NCBI GenBank assembly: GCA_963205115.1
Contig: CAUJHV010000005.1
Location: 1-64,000, forward strand
Length of the DNA: 64,000 nt
Source of the DNA: Pseudomonadota bacterium
GTDB lineage: Bacteria; Pseudomonadota; Gammaproteobacteria; Burkholderiales; Burkholderiaceae_C
Reading direction: 5' to 3'
Positions 34,719 to 42,859 of the stretch are shown here, one piece after another. The notes beneath the pieces were generated by a model. That model was given only the letters and a program-made list of their open reading frames with translations, did not search any database and was not told the origin of the DNA. Numbering within the stretch: the stretch's first letter is position 1; each line of letters starts with the position of its first letter. Made by a program: the position numbers and the translations under genes.

Positions 34719-36560
34719 TCATGGCACCAGACGCTCGCGGCGCGGCGCCACGGCCAGCGCGTGGACCTGGTTGGTGATGGCCTCGGTGATGAAGCGCGCG
34801 GTGATCGGCGTGCCGTCGTAGTGCAGCACCTTGATCAGCCACTCGGGATCGATCTCGAGCTCGTTGATCAGCAGCGTGCGCATCTGCGCATCGCGGTTCT
34901 GCTCGACCACGAAGACATGGTCATGCGTGCGGATGAACTCGTCGACGCTGGCCGGGAAGGGGAAGGCCTTCAGGCGCATCGCATCCAGGTGGATGCCGGC
35001 TGCCGCCAGCGTCTCCAGCGCCTCTTCCATGGCCGGCGTGGTGCTGCCGAAGTACAGCACGCCCAGGCGCGTCTTCTTCTCGGCCGCGCGCACTTCCGGC
35101 TGCGGCACGAGGTTGGCCGCCGTGGCGAACTTCTTCAGCAGCCGGTGCACGTTGTAGAGGTAGTCCGGCCCGGCTTCGGAGTAGATGGCGTACGGGTTGC
35201 GCGTGGTGCCACGCGTGAAGTACGCGCCCTTGCTGGGGTGCGTGGCCGGCAGCGTGCGCCAGGGGATGCCGTCGCCGTCCACGTCCTTGTAGCGGCCGAA
35301 GTCCTTGCCGGCCTCCAACTCTTCGGCGGTCATGACCTTGCCGCGGTCATAGCCGCGTTCGGGGTCCCAGGTGAAGGGATCGCACAGCCGCTGGTTCATG
35401 CCGATGTCCAGATCGGTCATCACGAAGATCGGCGTCTGCAGCCGCTCGGCCAGGTCCAGCGCGGTGGCGCTGAAATCGAAGCACTCGTTCGGGTCCTTGG
35501 GCAGCAGCATCGGGTGCTTGGTGTCACCGTGGCTGGCGTAGGCGCTGCTGACCAGGTCGGCCTGCTGCGTGCGCGTGGGCATGCCCGTGGACGGCCCGCC
35601 GCGCTGCACGTCGATGATGACGAAGGGGATCTCCGCAAAATACGCCAGGCCGATGAACTCGGTCATCAGCGACACACCGGGGCCAGATGTGGCGGTGAAC
35701 GCCCGCGCACCGTTCCAGCCCGCGCCCGTGATGATGCCCACCGAGGCGATCTCGTCCTCGGCCTGCACGATAGCGTAGCGCGCCTCGCCGGTGGCCGGGT
35801 CGTGACGCAGCTTCTGGCAGTACTTGGTGTAGGCCTCGACCACGCTGGTGGACGGCGTGATCGGGTACCAGGCGCAGACCGTCGCGCCGCCGTAGACGCA
35901 GCCCAGGCCCGCGGCCGTGTTGCCGTCGACGAAGATGCGCGAGCCCACGGCATCGGCGCGCTGCACGCGCAGGCCGATCGGCGGGTTCAGGTGGTCGTTG
36001 GCAAAACTGCGGCCCGCCTGCAGCGCGCGCAGGTTCGAGTCCAGCAGCCGCTCCTTGCCGCGGTATTGCTCGGCCAGCAGCTTCTCGACGACGTCGTGGT
36101 CGACATCCATCAGCGCGGCCAGCGCGCCCAGCACCATGATGTTCTTGAACAGCGTGCGCTGGCGCGGGTCTTCGTAGGTGGCGTTGCAGATCGCGGTGAC
36201 CGGCATGCCGATCACCGTGATGTCGCTGCGGAAGGCGCTGGGCGGCAGCGGCTTGGTGCTGTCGTAGAACAGGTAGCCGCCGGGCTCGATCTCCTTGAGG
36301 TCGGCGTCCCAGGTCTGCGGATTCATCGCCACCATCATGTCGATGCCGCCTCGCCGGCCGAGCCAGCCCTTCTCGGACACGCGCACCTCGTACCAGGTGG
36401 GCAGGCCCTGGATGTTGCTGGGGAAGATGTTGCGCGGGCTCACCGGCACGCCCATGCGCAGGATGGCCTTGGCGAACATCTCGTTGGCCGAGGCCGAGCC
36501 CGAGCCATTGACGTTCGCAAACTTGACGACGAAGTCGTTGACGGCTTCGATGCGGTTCAT
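34719..36560 (-). CDS. korA: 2-oxoacid:acceptor oxidoreductase, fused gamma-alpha subunit
   Basis: A 613-residue protein in which the gamma domain (about residues 8-185; NGSGSASANEMFAKAILRMG) is fused to the pyrimidine-binding alpha domain (from ~205; YPITPSTSVVEAY, then ATSGPGVSLMTEFIGLAYFA). This fusion is normal for KorA of aerobic and facultative bacteria. It provides the second half of the ThDP site and the CoA-binding part. Its ATG overlaps the stop of korC (ATGA), while korB starts 91 bases downstream. The RGGPSTGMPTRTQQADL segment is a good family signature. Confidence 0.92.
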   Translation of the reverse strand: MNRIEAVNDFVVKFANVNGSGSASANEMFAKAILRMGVPVSPRNIFPSNIQGLPTWYEVRVSEKGWLGRRGGIDMMVAMNPQTWDADLKEIEPGGYLFYDSTKPLPPSAFRSDITVIGMPVTAICNATYEDPRQRTLFKNIMVLGALAALMDVDHDVVEKLLAEQYRGKERLLDSNLRALQAGRSFANDHLNPPIGLRVQRADAVGSRIFVDGNTAAGLGCVYGGATVCAWYPITPSTSVVEAYTKYCQKLRHDPATGEARYAIVQAEDEIASVGIITGAGWNGARAFTATSGPGVSLMTEFIGLAYFAEIPFVIIDVQRGGPSTGMPTRTQQADLVSSAYASHGDTKHPMLLPKDPNECFDFSATALDLAERLQTPIFVMTDLDIGMNQRLCDPFTWDPERGYDRGKVMTAEELEAGKDFGRYKDVDGDGIPWRTLPATHPSKGAYFTRGTTRNPYAIYSEAGPDYLYNVHRLLKKFATAANLVPQPEVRAAEKKTRLGVLYFGSTTPAMEEALETLAAAGIHLDAMRLKAFPFPASVDEFIRTHDHVFVVEQNRDAQMRTLLINELEIDPEWLIKVLHYDGTPITARFITEAITNQVHALAVAPRRERLVP

Positions 36561-38395
36561 GCGGCGACTCCTTGCTTGGGGGCGGGGGACTTGCGGTCAC
36601 GGCACTGCGGGCCCGCCTTGGTGGTCAGCAGCAGGAATTTCTGCATGTCCCAGGCCCCGGTGGGGCAGCGCTCGGCGCACAGGCCGCAGTGCAGGCAGAC
36701 GTCCTCGTCCTTGACCATCACACGCGCCGTCTTCAGCGGCCCGCCCACATACAGCGCCTGGTCCTGGTTGGTCGACGGTGCCTGCAGCCGACCGCGCAGA
36801 TCGGCTTCTTCGCCGTCGTGCGTGAAGCTGATGCAGTCCATCGGGCAGATGTCCACGCAGGAATCGCACTCGATGCACAGCTTGGGCGCGAAGACTGTCT
36901 GCACGTCGCAGTTCAGGCAACGCTGCGCTTCCTTGAAGGCCACCTTGGGGTCGAAGCCGAGCTCGACCTCCACCTTGATGCTGGCCAGCGCCGCCTCGGC
37001 CTTGGCCCAGGGCACCTTGTGGCGCGCGTCGTTGGCCGGCGCGTTGTCGTAGCTCCACTCGTGGATGCCCATCTTCTGCGACAGCAGGTTCACGTGCGGC
37101 GGCGGGCGCACGCTCACGTCTTCGCCGTGCAGGAAGCGGTCGATGGACACCGCCGCCTCGTGGCCGTGGGCCACCGCGGTGATGATGTTCTTCGGGCCGA
37201 AGGCGGCGTCGCCGCCGAAGAAGACCTGCGGCACGGTGGACTGGAAGGTCGTCGCGTCGAGCTGCGGCAGGCCCCACTTGTCGAAGGCGATGCCCGCATC
37301 ACGCTCGATCCAGGGGAACGAATTTTCCTGGCCGACGGCGATCAGCACCTCGTCGCAGCCGAAGTCCACGTCGGGCTCGCCCGTGGGCACCAGGCTGCGG
37401 CGGCCCTTGTCGTCGTAGACGGCCTTCACGAGCTGGAAGCGCATGCCGGTGAGCGTGCCGCCCTCGTGCAGGAAGGCCACCGGCACGTGCATGTTGACGA
37501 TCGGAATGCCCTCGTGCTGCGCGTCTTCCTTCTCCCAGGGCGAGGCCTTCATCTCGTCGAAGCCCGAGCGCACGATGACCTTCACGTCGTCCGCGCCCAG
37601 GCGCCGCGCGCTGCGGCAGCAGTCCATCGCGGTATTGCCGCCACCCAGCACGATGACGCGCTTCTTGACGCTGGTGATGTGGCCGAAGGAGACCGAGGCC
37701 AGCCAGTCGATGCCGATGTGGATGCTGGCCGCGGCTTCCTGGCGGCCGGGCACCTCGAGGTCCCGTCCACGCGGCGCGCCGCAGCCCACGAAGACCGCGT
37801 CGTAGCCCTCGCTCAGCAGCGCCTTCATCGAATCGATGCGCTGGCCGGACTTGAATTCGACGCCCAGGTTGATGATGTAGCCGACTTCCTCGTCGATCAC
37901 ATGCTCGGGCAGGCGGAAGCGCGGAATCTGCGTGCGGATGAAGCCGCCGGCCTTCTTCTCGCCGTCGAAGACCGTCACCGCGTAGCCTTGCAAGGCCAGA
38001 TCGCGCGCGACGGTCAGCGACGCCGGCCCGGCACCCACGCAGGCCACCTTCTTGCCGTTGCGCGCGGCCGGACGCGGAATCATCGCGCGCACCTCGCCGC
38101 CCTTGAAATCGGCCGCCACGCGCTTGAGCCGGCAGATGGCCACCGGTTCGGGCTTGGCGAGGTTTTCTTCCTCGACGCGGCCGCGGCGGCAGGCGGGTTC
38201 GCAGGGCCGGTCGCAGGTGCGACCCAGCACGCCGGGGAAGACGTTGCTGACCCAGTTGACCATGTAGGCGTCGTCGAAACGACCCTGGGCGATGAGCCGG
38301 ATGTATTCCGGCACCGGGGTGTGCGCAGGGCACGCCCATTGACAGTCGACGACCTTGTGGAAATACGCAGGGTCGTTCACATCGGTGGGACGCAC
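36557..38395 (-). CDS. korC: GltD-like FAD/NAD(P) oxidoreductase with ferredoxin domain (KorC type)
   Basis: A 612-residue electron-transfer subunit. The N-terminal Cys-rich helical domain (CQWACPAHTP and TCDRPCEPACRRG) matches the cluster-binding domain of glutamate synthase small subunit (GltD). An FAD motif VACVGAGPASLT (about 117) and an NAD(P) motif VIVLGGGNTAMD follow. The C-terminus holds two [4Fe-4S] ferredoxin motifs, CIECDSCVDICPMDC and CLHCGLCAERCPTGAW. An FAD-containing third subunit of this kind is known from the KorABC 2-oxoglutarate oxidoreductase of Thauera aromatica. The start is set at GTG 38395 because AAGGAG at 38402-38407 lies six bases before it; a GTG at 38425 precedes that site. 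It is the first gene of korCAB. Confidence 0.88.
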   Translation of the reverse strand: MRPTDVNDPAYFHKVVDCQWACPAHTPVPEYIRLIAQGRFDDAYMVNWVSNVFPGVLGRTCDRPCEPACRRGRVEEENLAKPEPVAICRLKRVAADFKGGEVRAMIPRPAARNGKKVACVGAGPASLTVARDLALQGYAVTVFDGEKKAGGFIRTQIPRFRLPEHVIDEEVGYIINLGVEFKSGQRIDSMKALLSEGYDAVFVGCGAPRGRDLEVPGRQEAAASIHIGIDWLASVSFGHITSVKKRVIVLGGGNTAMDCCRSARRLGADDVKVIVRSGFDEMKASPWEKEDAQHEGIPIVNMHVPVAFLHEGGTLTGMRFQLVKAVYDDKGRRSLVPTGEPDVDFGCDEVLIAVGQENSFPWIERDAGIAFDKWGLPQLDATTFQSTVPQVFFGGDAAFGPKNIITAVAHGHEAAVSIDRFLHGEDVSVRPPPHVNLLSQKMGIHEWSYDNAPANDARHKVPWAKAEAALASIKVEVELGFDPKVAFKEAQRCLNCDVQTVFAPKLCIECDSCVDICPMDCISFTHDGEEADLRGRLQAPSTNQDQALYVGGPLKTARVMVKDEDVCLHCGLCAERCPTGAWDMQKFLLLTTKAGPQCRDRKSPAPKQGVAA

Positions 38396-38616
38396 ACGGG
38401 TCTCCTTATGGTTCTCCCGCGTCACAAGGGCACGCGGGCTCGTGTGCCCCGTAGTCTAGTCGGCCCGCAAGGAGCCGCCGACACACCCTGGCAGGACCGA
38501 CGCCAGGGATTTGATCCGCGTCAGACGCGAGACGGGGCTGCGCGCCGCAGGCCGACAGGCAAGGCACCCGTGGCCGCGCGCCCCGGCCCGCCGGCGCGCG
38601 CGGCGCTGGCTTGCGG

Positions 38617-41600
38617 CTACCGGCTGGTGAAGGTGGCCTGGAAGGTCTGCGTCGTCCCGTCGCTGCGCGTCAGCAGCGCGCGAATGGTGTGATTGCCCGT
38701 TGCCAGCCGGTTGACGTAGGCAGAGGCCACCGTGTTGGTCCCACCGGCGAAGTCCCAGGGCGCAGCGCCTTCGATGCGCACCGGCGTGCCCGTGGTGGGC
38801 GTATCCAGGTAGAAGCGCACCGAGATCGCGGGCGTGGCGACATCGAGGAAGACATAAACGGCCTCGTTGCGCTGCCACACGTTTCCGCCCAGCGCCACGG
38901 CAGACAACCGCGAGCTCAGGCGCGACACCTTCAGCTCCGCGCCGCCGGACGGCGGCGGCGCGGCGGCCGTCGTGAAGATGGTCGACGAGGCCGTGGCCAG
39001 CGGATTGCCCGCCGCGTCACGCACCGCCGTGCCCACCGACACGCGGTAGCGCGTCGACGCCGCCAACGCGGTCTGCGGCGTCAGCTGCACCGTCGAGCCC
39101 GAGACGCTCACCGTGGCTGCCACCGCCGCACCGCCATCCACCGCCAGCGTCACGCCGCCGTTGGGCACGACGGCTTCGCTGATGGTGACGGCCACGGCCG
39201 TGCCAGTGGCCACGCCGGTAGCGCCGTTGGCCGGTGAGACCGAGACCACCGCGGGCGGCGTCGTGTCCGACGGTGGCGGCGTCGCGGTCGTGAAGGTGGT
39301 CGACGAGGCCGTGGCCAGCGGGTTGCCCGCCGCGTCGCGCACCGCCGTGCCCACCGACACGCGGTAACGCGTCGACGCCGCCAGCGCGGTCTGCGGCGTC
39401 AGCCGGACGGTCGAGCCCGAGACGCTCACCGTGGCCGCGACCGCCGCACCACCGTCCACCGCCAGCGTCACGCCGCCGTTGGGCACGACAGCTTCGCTGA
39501 AGGTGACGGCCACGGCCGTGCCGGTGGCCACGCCGGTGGCGCCGTTGGCCGGCGACACCGAGATCACGGTGGGCGGCGTCGTGTCCGTTGGCGGTGGCGT
39601 CGTCGCGCCCGAGGTGAAGCTGGCCTGGTAGGTCTGCGTCGTGCCGTCGGCACGGGTCAGCAGCGCGCGGATGGTGTGCGTGCCGGTGGCCAGGCGGTTG
39701 ACATACGGACTGGCCGCGGCCGTGGCGCCACCCGCGAAGTCCCAGGGCGCGGCGCCTTCGATGCGCACCGGCGTGCCGGTGGTGGGCGTATCCAGGTAGA
39801 AGCGCACCGACGTGGCGGCGCCCACATCCAGGAAGACGTAGACCGATTCGCCGGCCAGCCAGTTGTTGCCGCTCAGCGCCACGGCCGAGGCGCGTGTAGT
39901 GAGCCGCGAGACCTTCAGCTCCGGGCTGTCGCCACTGGGTGGTGGCGGCGGTGGCGTACCCGTCGCCGTGGTGAAGCCCGAGCTGAACGCGCTGGACAGT
40001 GGGTTGCCGGACAGGTCCTTCACCGCCGTGCTGACGTTGATGCGGTAGCCCGTGCCAGCCGCCAGCGGGCCCGAGGGCGTCAGCGTGGCTGTCCTGCCGG
40101 ACACACTCACCGTCGCGGCCACCGGCGCGCCGGACGAGGTGCTCAAGCTGAGGCCACCGTTGAGCGCAACGGCCTCGCTGAAGCCGACCTGCACCGTCGC
40201 ACTGATCGGCACGTTGGTCGCACCTGTGGCCGGCGCCACCGACGTGATCGTAGGCGGCGTGCCATCCGGGGCGCTGTAGTACCCCGCCGCCGTCAGCGCG
40301 GCGATCAGCCGGTCGGTGTTGCCCACCGTCAGCGTGCGGATGGCGTTGACGGCGTTTTGCCAGTCGACATCGCGCGTGCGCAGCGGCAGGCCCAACGACG
40401 CCAGCGAATCGCCCCAGCGTGCCGATTCGCCGATCACCGCATCGCGCACGAAGGCGTTCAGCGTGTCGTAGCGCGACAGCATCGAGGCGTCGGTCAGCGC
40501 GCCGCCAGGCGCCGTGTGCAGCGCCACGCGCTGCGCGAAGAGCACACGGAACTCCGGGCTGCTCCACGCGGCTTTCCACAGGCCACCCAGCGTGGAATAC
40601 ACGCCGGAACCCGGCTGGAATTCCGGGTGCACCCACGCGCCCTGGTGCGTCGTGCCCTGCTTGCGGTCCATCGACCATTCGCCGTCCCAGGCGAAATAGC
40701 GCGCGGCCGAGGTGGGCAGGCTGGTCTTGAAATTGACGTAGAAGTTGTTGGTCGGCCAATCGGTGATGCCCATCCACCAGCACAGCAGCATGTAGTCGGC
40801 GAAGGCCTGCACGTCCAGGTACTCGCGGAACTCCGTGTAGTTGGCCGCCACGGACATGTCGCGCGTGGCCAGCGTGGTGGTCAGGTAGTTCCAGCGCGCG
40901 GGGTCGCCGTTGGTGGCGCCGCCGTGGTTGATGAAGAAGTAGTCGGTGTCGCTGCCCGTGCCATAGGACGCGGCGAAGTCCTCGTCCGGCCGCTCGACCG
41001 CGTTGTACAGGCCCCAGTACACGCCATTGAGGTACAGGTGCACGAAGGTCCCATGCGAGCCGACGCCCTGCATCGCGATCTGCGAGTCCCGGTACCACTG
41101 GTCGAGCGTGAAGTCGGTGCGGTCCGGGTTGAAGTCGCGCGACCAGGCGCGGTTGTTGCCACCGCGCAGCACCAGCGTCTTGATGGCCGTCGTGGCCGAT
41201 GCGCCGTTCAGCGGCGAGCGGCGCAGGAAGTCGTTGTTCCAGGTCGTGGCGCCGTATGCCGAGCGGAAATTGATGCGCACCGATCGCTTGAGCCGGTTGT
41301 GGCTGTGCGATTCCGCGCCGGCATTGACCTGCGCGTTGGCGGCGGGATCGTTGGGATACAGCACCTCCACCGACACCGGCACCTCGAGGTCGTCGTTGTC
41401 GTAGAAGCCCGCCGTGCCGAAGATCGTGCCCACCGGCGCGGTGACGGCCATGGTCGGGATGGCGCGCAAGGCCGCGGGCAGCCGCGGCCCATAGGTCGGA
41501 TCGCCGACGACCTTGGTGTCCATCGCCGTGTCTTCCGGCACCGAGCCGTTGCCCACCGAGACTGTGCGGCCGTTCGGAAAGCCCGGTATTCCGGTGCCCT

Positions 41601-42543
41601 GCGCGCCCACGGTCTCGGGGAACACGTAGGTGTCGGTGGAAATCGACGAGGGCGACAGGCCCGCCGCCAGGGCGACCGCGCGCACCGTGGTCGTCGTCGA
41701 GAGCAGGATGGGCGCGCTGTAGAGCGTGCCGTTGGTCGCGCTGGGCAGCGAGCCGTCCAGCGTGTAGCGGATGCTCGCGCCGGCAGTGGAGCTGGCGAGC
41801 GTCACGTTCACGGGCGCGGCATGCACGCCGCGGGCGGGCGTGGCCGCCACCGGATTGACCGTCGCCGCGTCACCCACCGGGTTCGCTGCGCCGGGCGTGG
41901 GCGTGGAGAAGAAGCGCAGCTCGCCGTTGGCATCCACGCCGTAGGAGACATTGGCCGTCTGCGCGGGGTACGCCGGTGCGTACTCATGCGCCACGGTGCC
42001 GTCGGGGCGGCTCAGGCCGAGGTATTCACCACCCGCGCCCAGCGCGAAGTTGGTGTGCAGGTTGGCACCCGGTACCGCGCGGTTCTTGCTGCTGGCGAAG
42101 ACCACCAGGTAGCCGCCCGCAGGAATCGTGACCGCGGGGAAGGTCCAGGGCCCGCTCGTGCCGCCATCGCGCACGGTCCAGCCCGTCAGGTTGACGGGGT
42201 CAGGCCCGGTGTTGCGCAGTTCGAACCAGTCGCTGTAGGCGCCGTCCTCGTCCTGCAGGCCGGCATTGTTGGAAGCCAGCAGCTCGGAGATGTAGACGGG
42301 AGAGGTGATGCTCACGGCCAGTGCACGTGCCCGGACACCCGGGGCGGACGCCTGCGCCGCCAGCGACGCCGACGGCGTGCCGCCTGCTGCGGCCCGCACA
42401 TCCGCCGCTGGAGCCGACGTGCCGCCGCCGCCACAAGCAGCCAGCGCAGCAGCCGCGCCTGCGGCAGCGACGCCGCGCCAGGCGGCCTGCCACAACTTCG
42501 ACAGGCGCGCCGCAGCCGCACCGATTCCGTTCATGACCCTCAT
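38617..42543 (-). CDS. CotH-domain surface lipoprotein with LTD, chitobiase-like and Ig-like modules
   Basis: A 1308-residue predicted lipoprotein: signal peptide with lipobox LAAC (Cys37) followed by a Gly tract. In order: a lamin-tail domain (~80-190, YISELLASNNAGLQDEDG), a chitobiase/hexosaminidase C-terminal-type domain (~215-300, SIRYTLDGSLPS), a CotH kinase-like domain (~330-740, HLYLNGVYWGLYNAVERPDE and FAWDGEWSMD), and an Ig-like Big_5-type domain (~755-860). Then comes an unnamed module X (~870-975), two almost identical Ig-like repeats, and a second module X at the C-terminus. CotH is an atypical protein kinase of spore coats, and similar domains occur in secreted bacterial proteins. 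The target here is unknown. GGGAGG upstream of ATG 42543 supports the start; the same frame runs further upstream without a signal. Confidence 0.88.
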   Translation of the reverse strand: MRVMNGIGAAAARLSKLWQAAWRGVAAAGAAAALAACGGGGTSAPAADVRAAAGGTPSASLAAQASAPGVRARALAVSITSPVYISELLASNNAGLQDEDGAYSDWFELRNTGPDPVNLTGWTVRDGGTSGPWTFPAVTIPAGGYLVVFASSKNRAVPGANLHTNFALGAGGEYLGLSRPDGTVAHEYAPAYPAQTANVSYGVDANGELRFFSTPTPGAANPVGDAATVNPVAATPARGVHAAPVNVTLASSTAGASIRYTLDGSLPSATNGTLYSAPILLSTTTTVRAVALAAGLSPSSISTDTYVFPETVGAQGTGIPGFPNGRTVSVGNGSVPEDTAMDTKVVGDPTYGPRLPAALRAIPTMAVTAPVGTIFGTAGFYDNDDLEVPVSVEVLYPNDPAANAQVNAGAESHSHNRLKRSVRINFRSAYGATTWNNDFLRRSPLNGASATTAIKTLVLRGGNNRAWSRDFNPDRTDFTLDQWYRDSQIAMQGVGSHGTFVHLYLNGVYWGLYNAVERPDEDFAASYGTGSDTDYFFINHGGATNGDPARWNYLTTTLATRDMSVAANYTEFREYLDVQAFADYMLLCWWMGITDWPTNNFYVNFKTSLPTSAARYFAWDGEWSMDRKQGTTHQGAWVHPEFQPGSGVYSTLGGLWKAAWSSPEFRVLFAQRVALHTAPGGALTDASMLSRYDTLNAFVRDAVIGESARWGDSLASLGLPLRTRDVDWQNAVNAIRTLTVGNTDRLIAALTAAGYYSAPDGTPPTITSVAPATGATNVPISATVQVGFSEAVALNGGLSLSTSSGAPVAATVSVSGRTATLTPSGPLAAGTGYRINVSTAVKDLSGNPLSSAFSSGFTTATGTPPPPPPSGDSPELKVSRLTTRASAVALSGNNWLAGESVYVFLDVGAATSVRFYLDTPTTGTPVRIEGAAPWDFAGGATAAASPYVNRLATGTHTIRALLTRADGTTQTYQASFTSGATTPPPTDTTPPTVISVSPANGATGVATGTAVAVTFSEAVVPNGGVTLAVDGGAAVAATVSVSGSTVRLTPQTALAASTRYRVSVGTAVRDAAGNPLATASSTTFTTATPPPSDTTPPAVVSVSPANGATGVATGTAVAVTISEAVVPNGGVTLAVDGGAAVAATVSVSGSTVQLTPQTALAASTRYRVSVGTAVRDAAGNPLATASSTIFTTAAAPPPSGGAELKVSRLSSRLSAVALGGNVWQRNEAVYVFLDVATPAISVRFYLDTPTTGTPVRIEGAAPWDFAGGTNTVASAYVNRLATGNHTIRALLTRSDGTTQTFQATFTSR
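38633..38945 (-). repeat. Module X, copy at the C-terminus of the CotH lipoprotein
   Basis: About 313 bases encoding ELKVSRL...YVFLDV...RFYLDTPTTGTPVRIEGA and the final RALLTRSDGTTQTF. The same module occurs 988 bases further along at 39621-39933 with only scattered changes. Boundaries are approximate. Confidence 0.7.
38981..39298 (-). repeat. Tandem Ig-like repeat, copy 1 of 2
   Basis: A 318-base unit (106 codons) inside the CotH lipoprotein gene, almost identical to the adjacent unit at 39299-39616. Anchor: GTCGACGAGG occurs at 38981 and again at 39299. It encodes a Big_5-type Ig-like domain containing ISVSPANGATGV-like and RVSVGTAVRDAAGNPL segments. Confidence 0.8.
39299..39616 (-). repeat. 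Tandem Ig-like repeat, copy 2 of 2
   Basis: The second 318-base unit of the Ig-like tandem in the CotH lipoprotein. It differs from copy 1 by a few substitutions, for example a single Ile/Phe change before SEAVV. The near identity at DNA level points to recent duplication or gene conversion. Confidence 0.8.
39621..39933 (-). repeat. Module X, internal copy in the CotH lipoprotein
   Basis: The partner of the C-terminal copy at 38633-38945. It carries the same ELKVSRL and RFYLDTPTTGTPVRIEGA segments and lies between the first Ig-like domain and the tandem Ig-like pair. Boundaries are approximate. Confidence 0.7.
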
Positions 42544-42695
42544 GCACTTGCCTCCCTGCCCTCGTGATGGGCCTCTTCCCTGGCGGTATCCGCCCCGAGG
42601 GAGTTCGAAAGGGCAGGCTTTCGGCGCGCCTGCGTCGCTGCAGACCGTCACGCCGCGGCCTGAGTGGCCCCTGCCCCGCACGAACTCCCGATGTC

Positions 42696-42711
42696 CAACG
42701 ACCGGTCGTTG
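42696..42711. promoter_or_regulatory. Perfect 16-base palindrome (operator candidate)
   Basis: CAACGACC-GGTCGTTG is perfectly self-complementary. GACCGGTC cores are common in TetR-family operators. It lies about 95 bases downstream of the candidate promoter and 150 bases before the CotH lipoprotein start, so it would act within the leader. Confidence 0.4.
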
Positions 42712-42801
42712 TACGGCAGCAGGCGCCGACCCGCGGCCGCAGTGGCCCAGGATCGATGCGGCATCAGCTGCCGGGTTAGTGTTCTTTTCTTGTGGCGCCA
42801 G

Positions 42802-42830
42802 AATGTAGGGGCGCGGCACACACTTGTCCA
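42802..42830 (-). promoter_or_regulatory. Candidate sigma-70 promoter for the CotH lipoprotein gene
   Basis: On the minus strand TGGACA (42825-42830) and TACATT (42802-42807) are separated by exactly 17 bases, matching TTGACA at five positions and TATAAT at four. It lies just after the parC stop codon. Confidence 0.45.
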
Positions 42831-42859
42831 TCGGTATCGCGCCGCGAGCGGCGTGGGGC

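Larger units (their letters stand above)
42544..42859 (-). other. 316-base intergenic region between parC and the CotH lipoprotein gene
   Basis: No reading frame here looks coding. Read on the minus strand it holds a GC-only hairpin (CGCCG-CTCG-CGGCG, about 42840) without a T-run near the parC stop. A promoter at 42802-42830 and a perfect palindrome at 42696-42711 follow, then the GGGAGG ribosome site of the lipoprotein gene. If the promoter is right, the leader is about 250 bases long. Confidence 0.5.

Noticed and set aside
34626..37052. Open frame of about 800 codons on the plus strand opposite korA/korC
   Set aside because: It is an antisense shadow of high-GC coding DNA. Its product is rich in Arg/Val/Gly/His with no domain, while the minus-strand genes carry clear family motifs throughout.
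38633..39933. Repeats as a possible CRISPR array
   Set aside because: The units are 313-318 bases, adjacent or interleaved, and encode protein domains in frame; there are no short repeats with unique spacers.
39676..42567. Open frame of about 960 codons on the plus strand opposite the CotH lipoprotein
   Set aside because: Arg/Gly/Val shadow composition; the minus strand encodes recognised domains over the same span.
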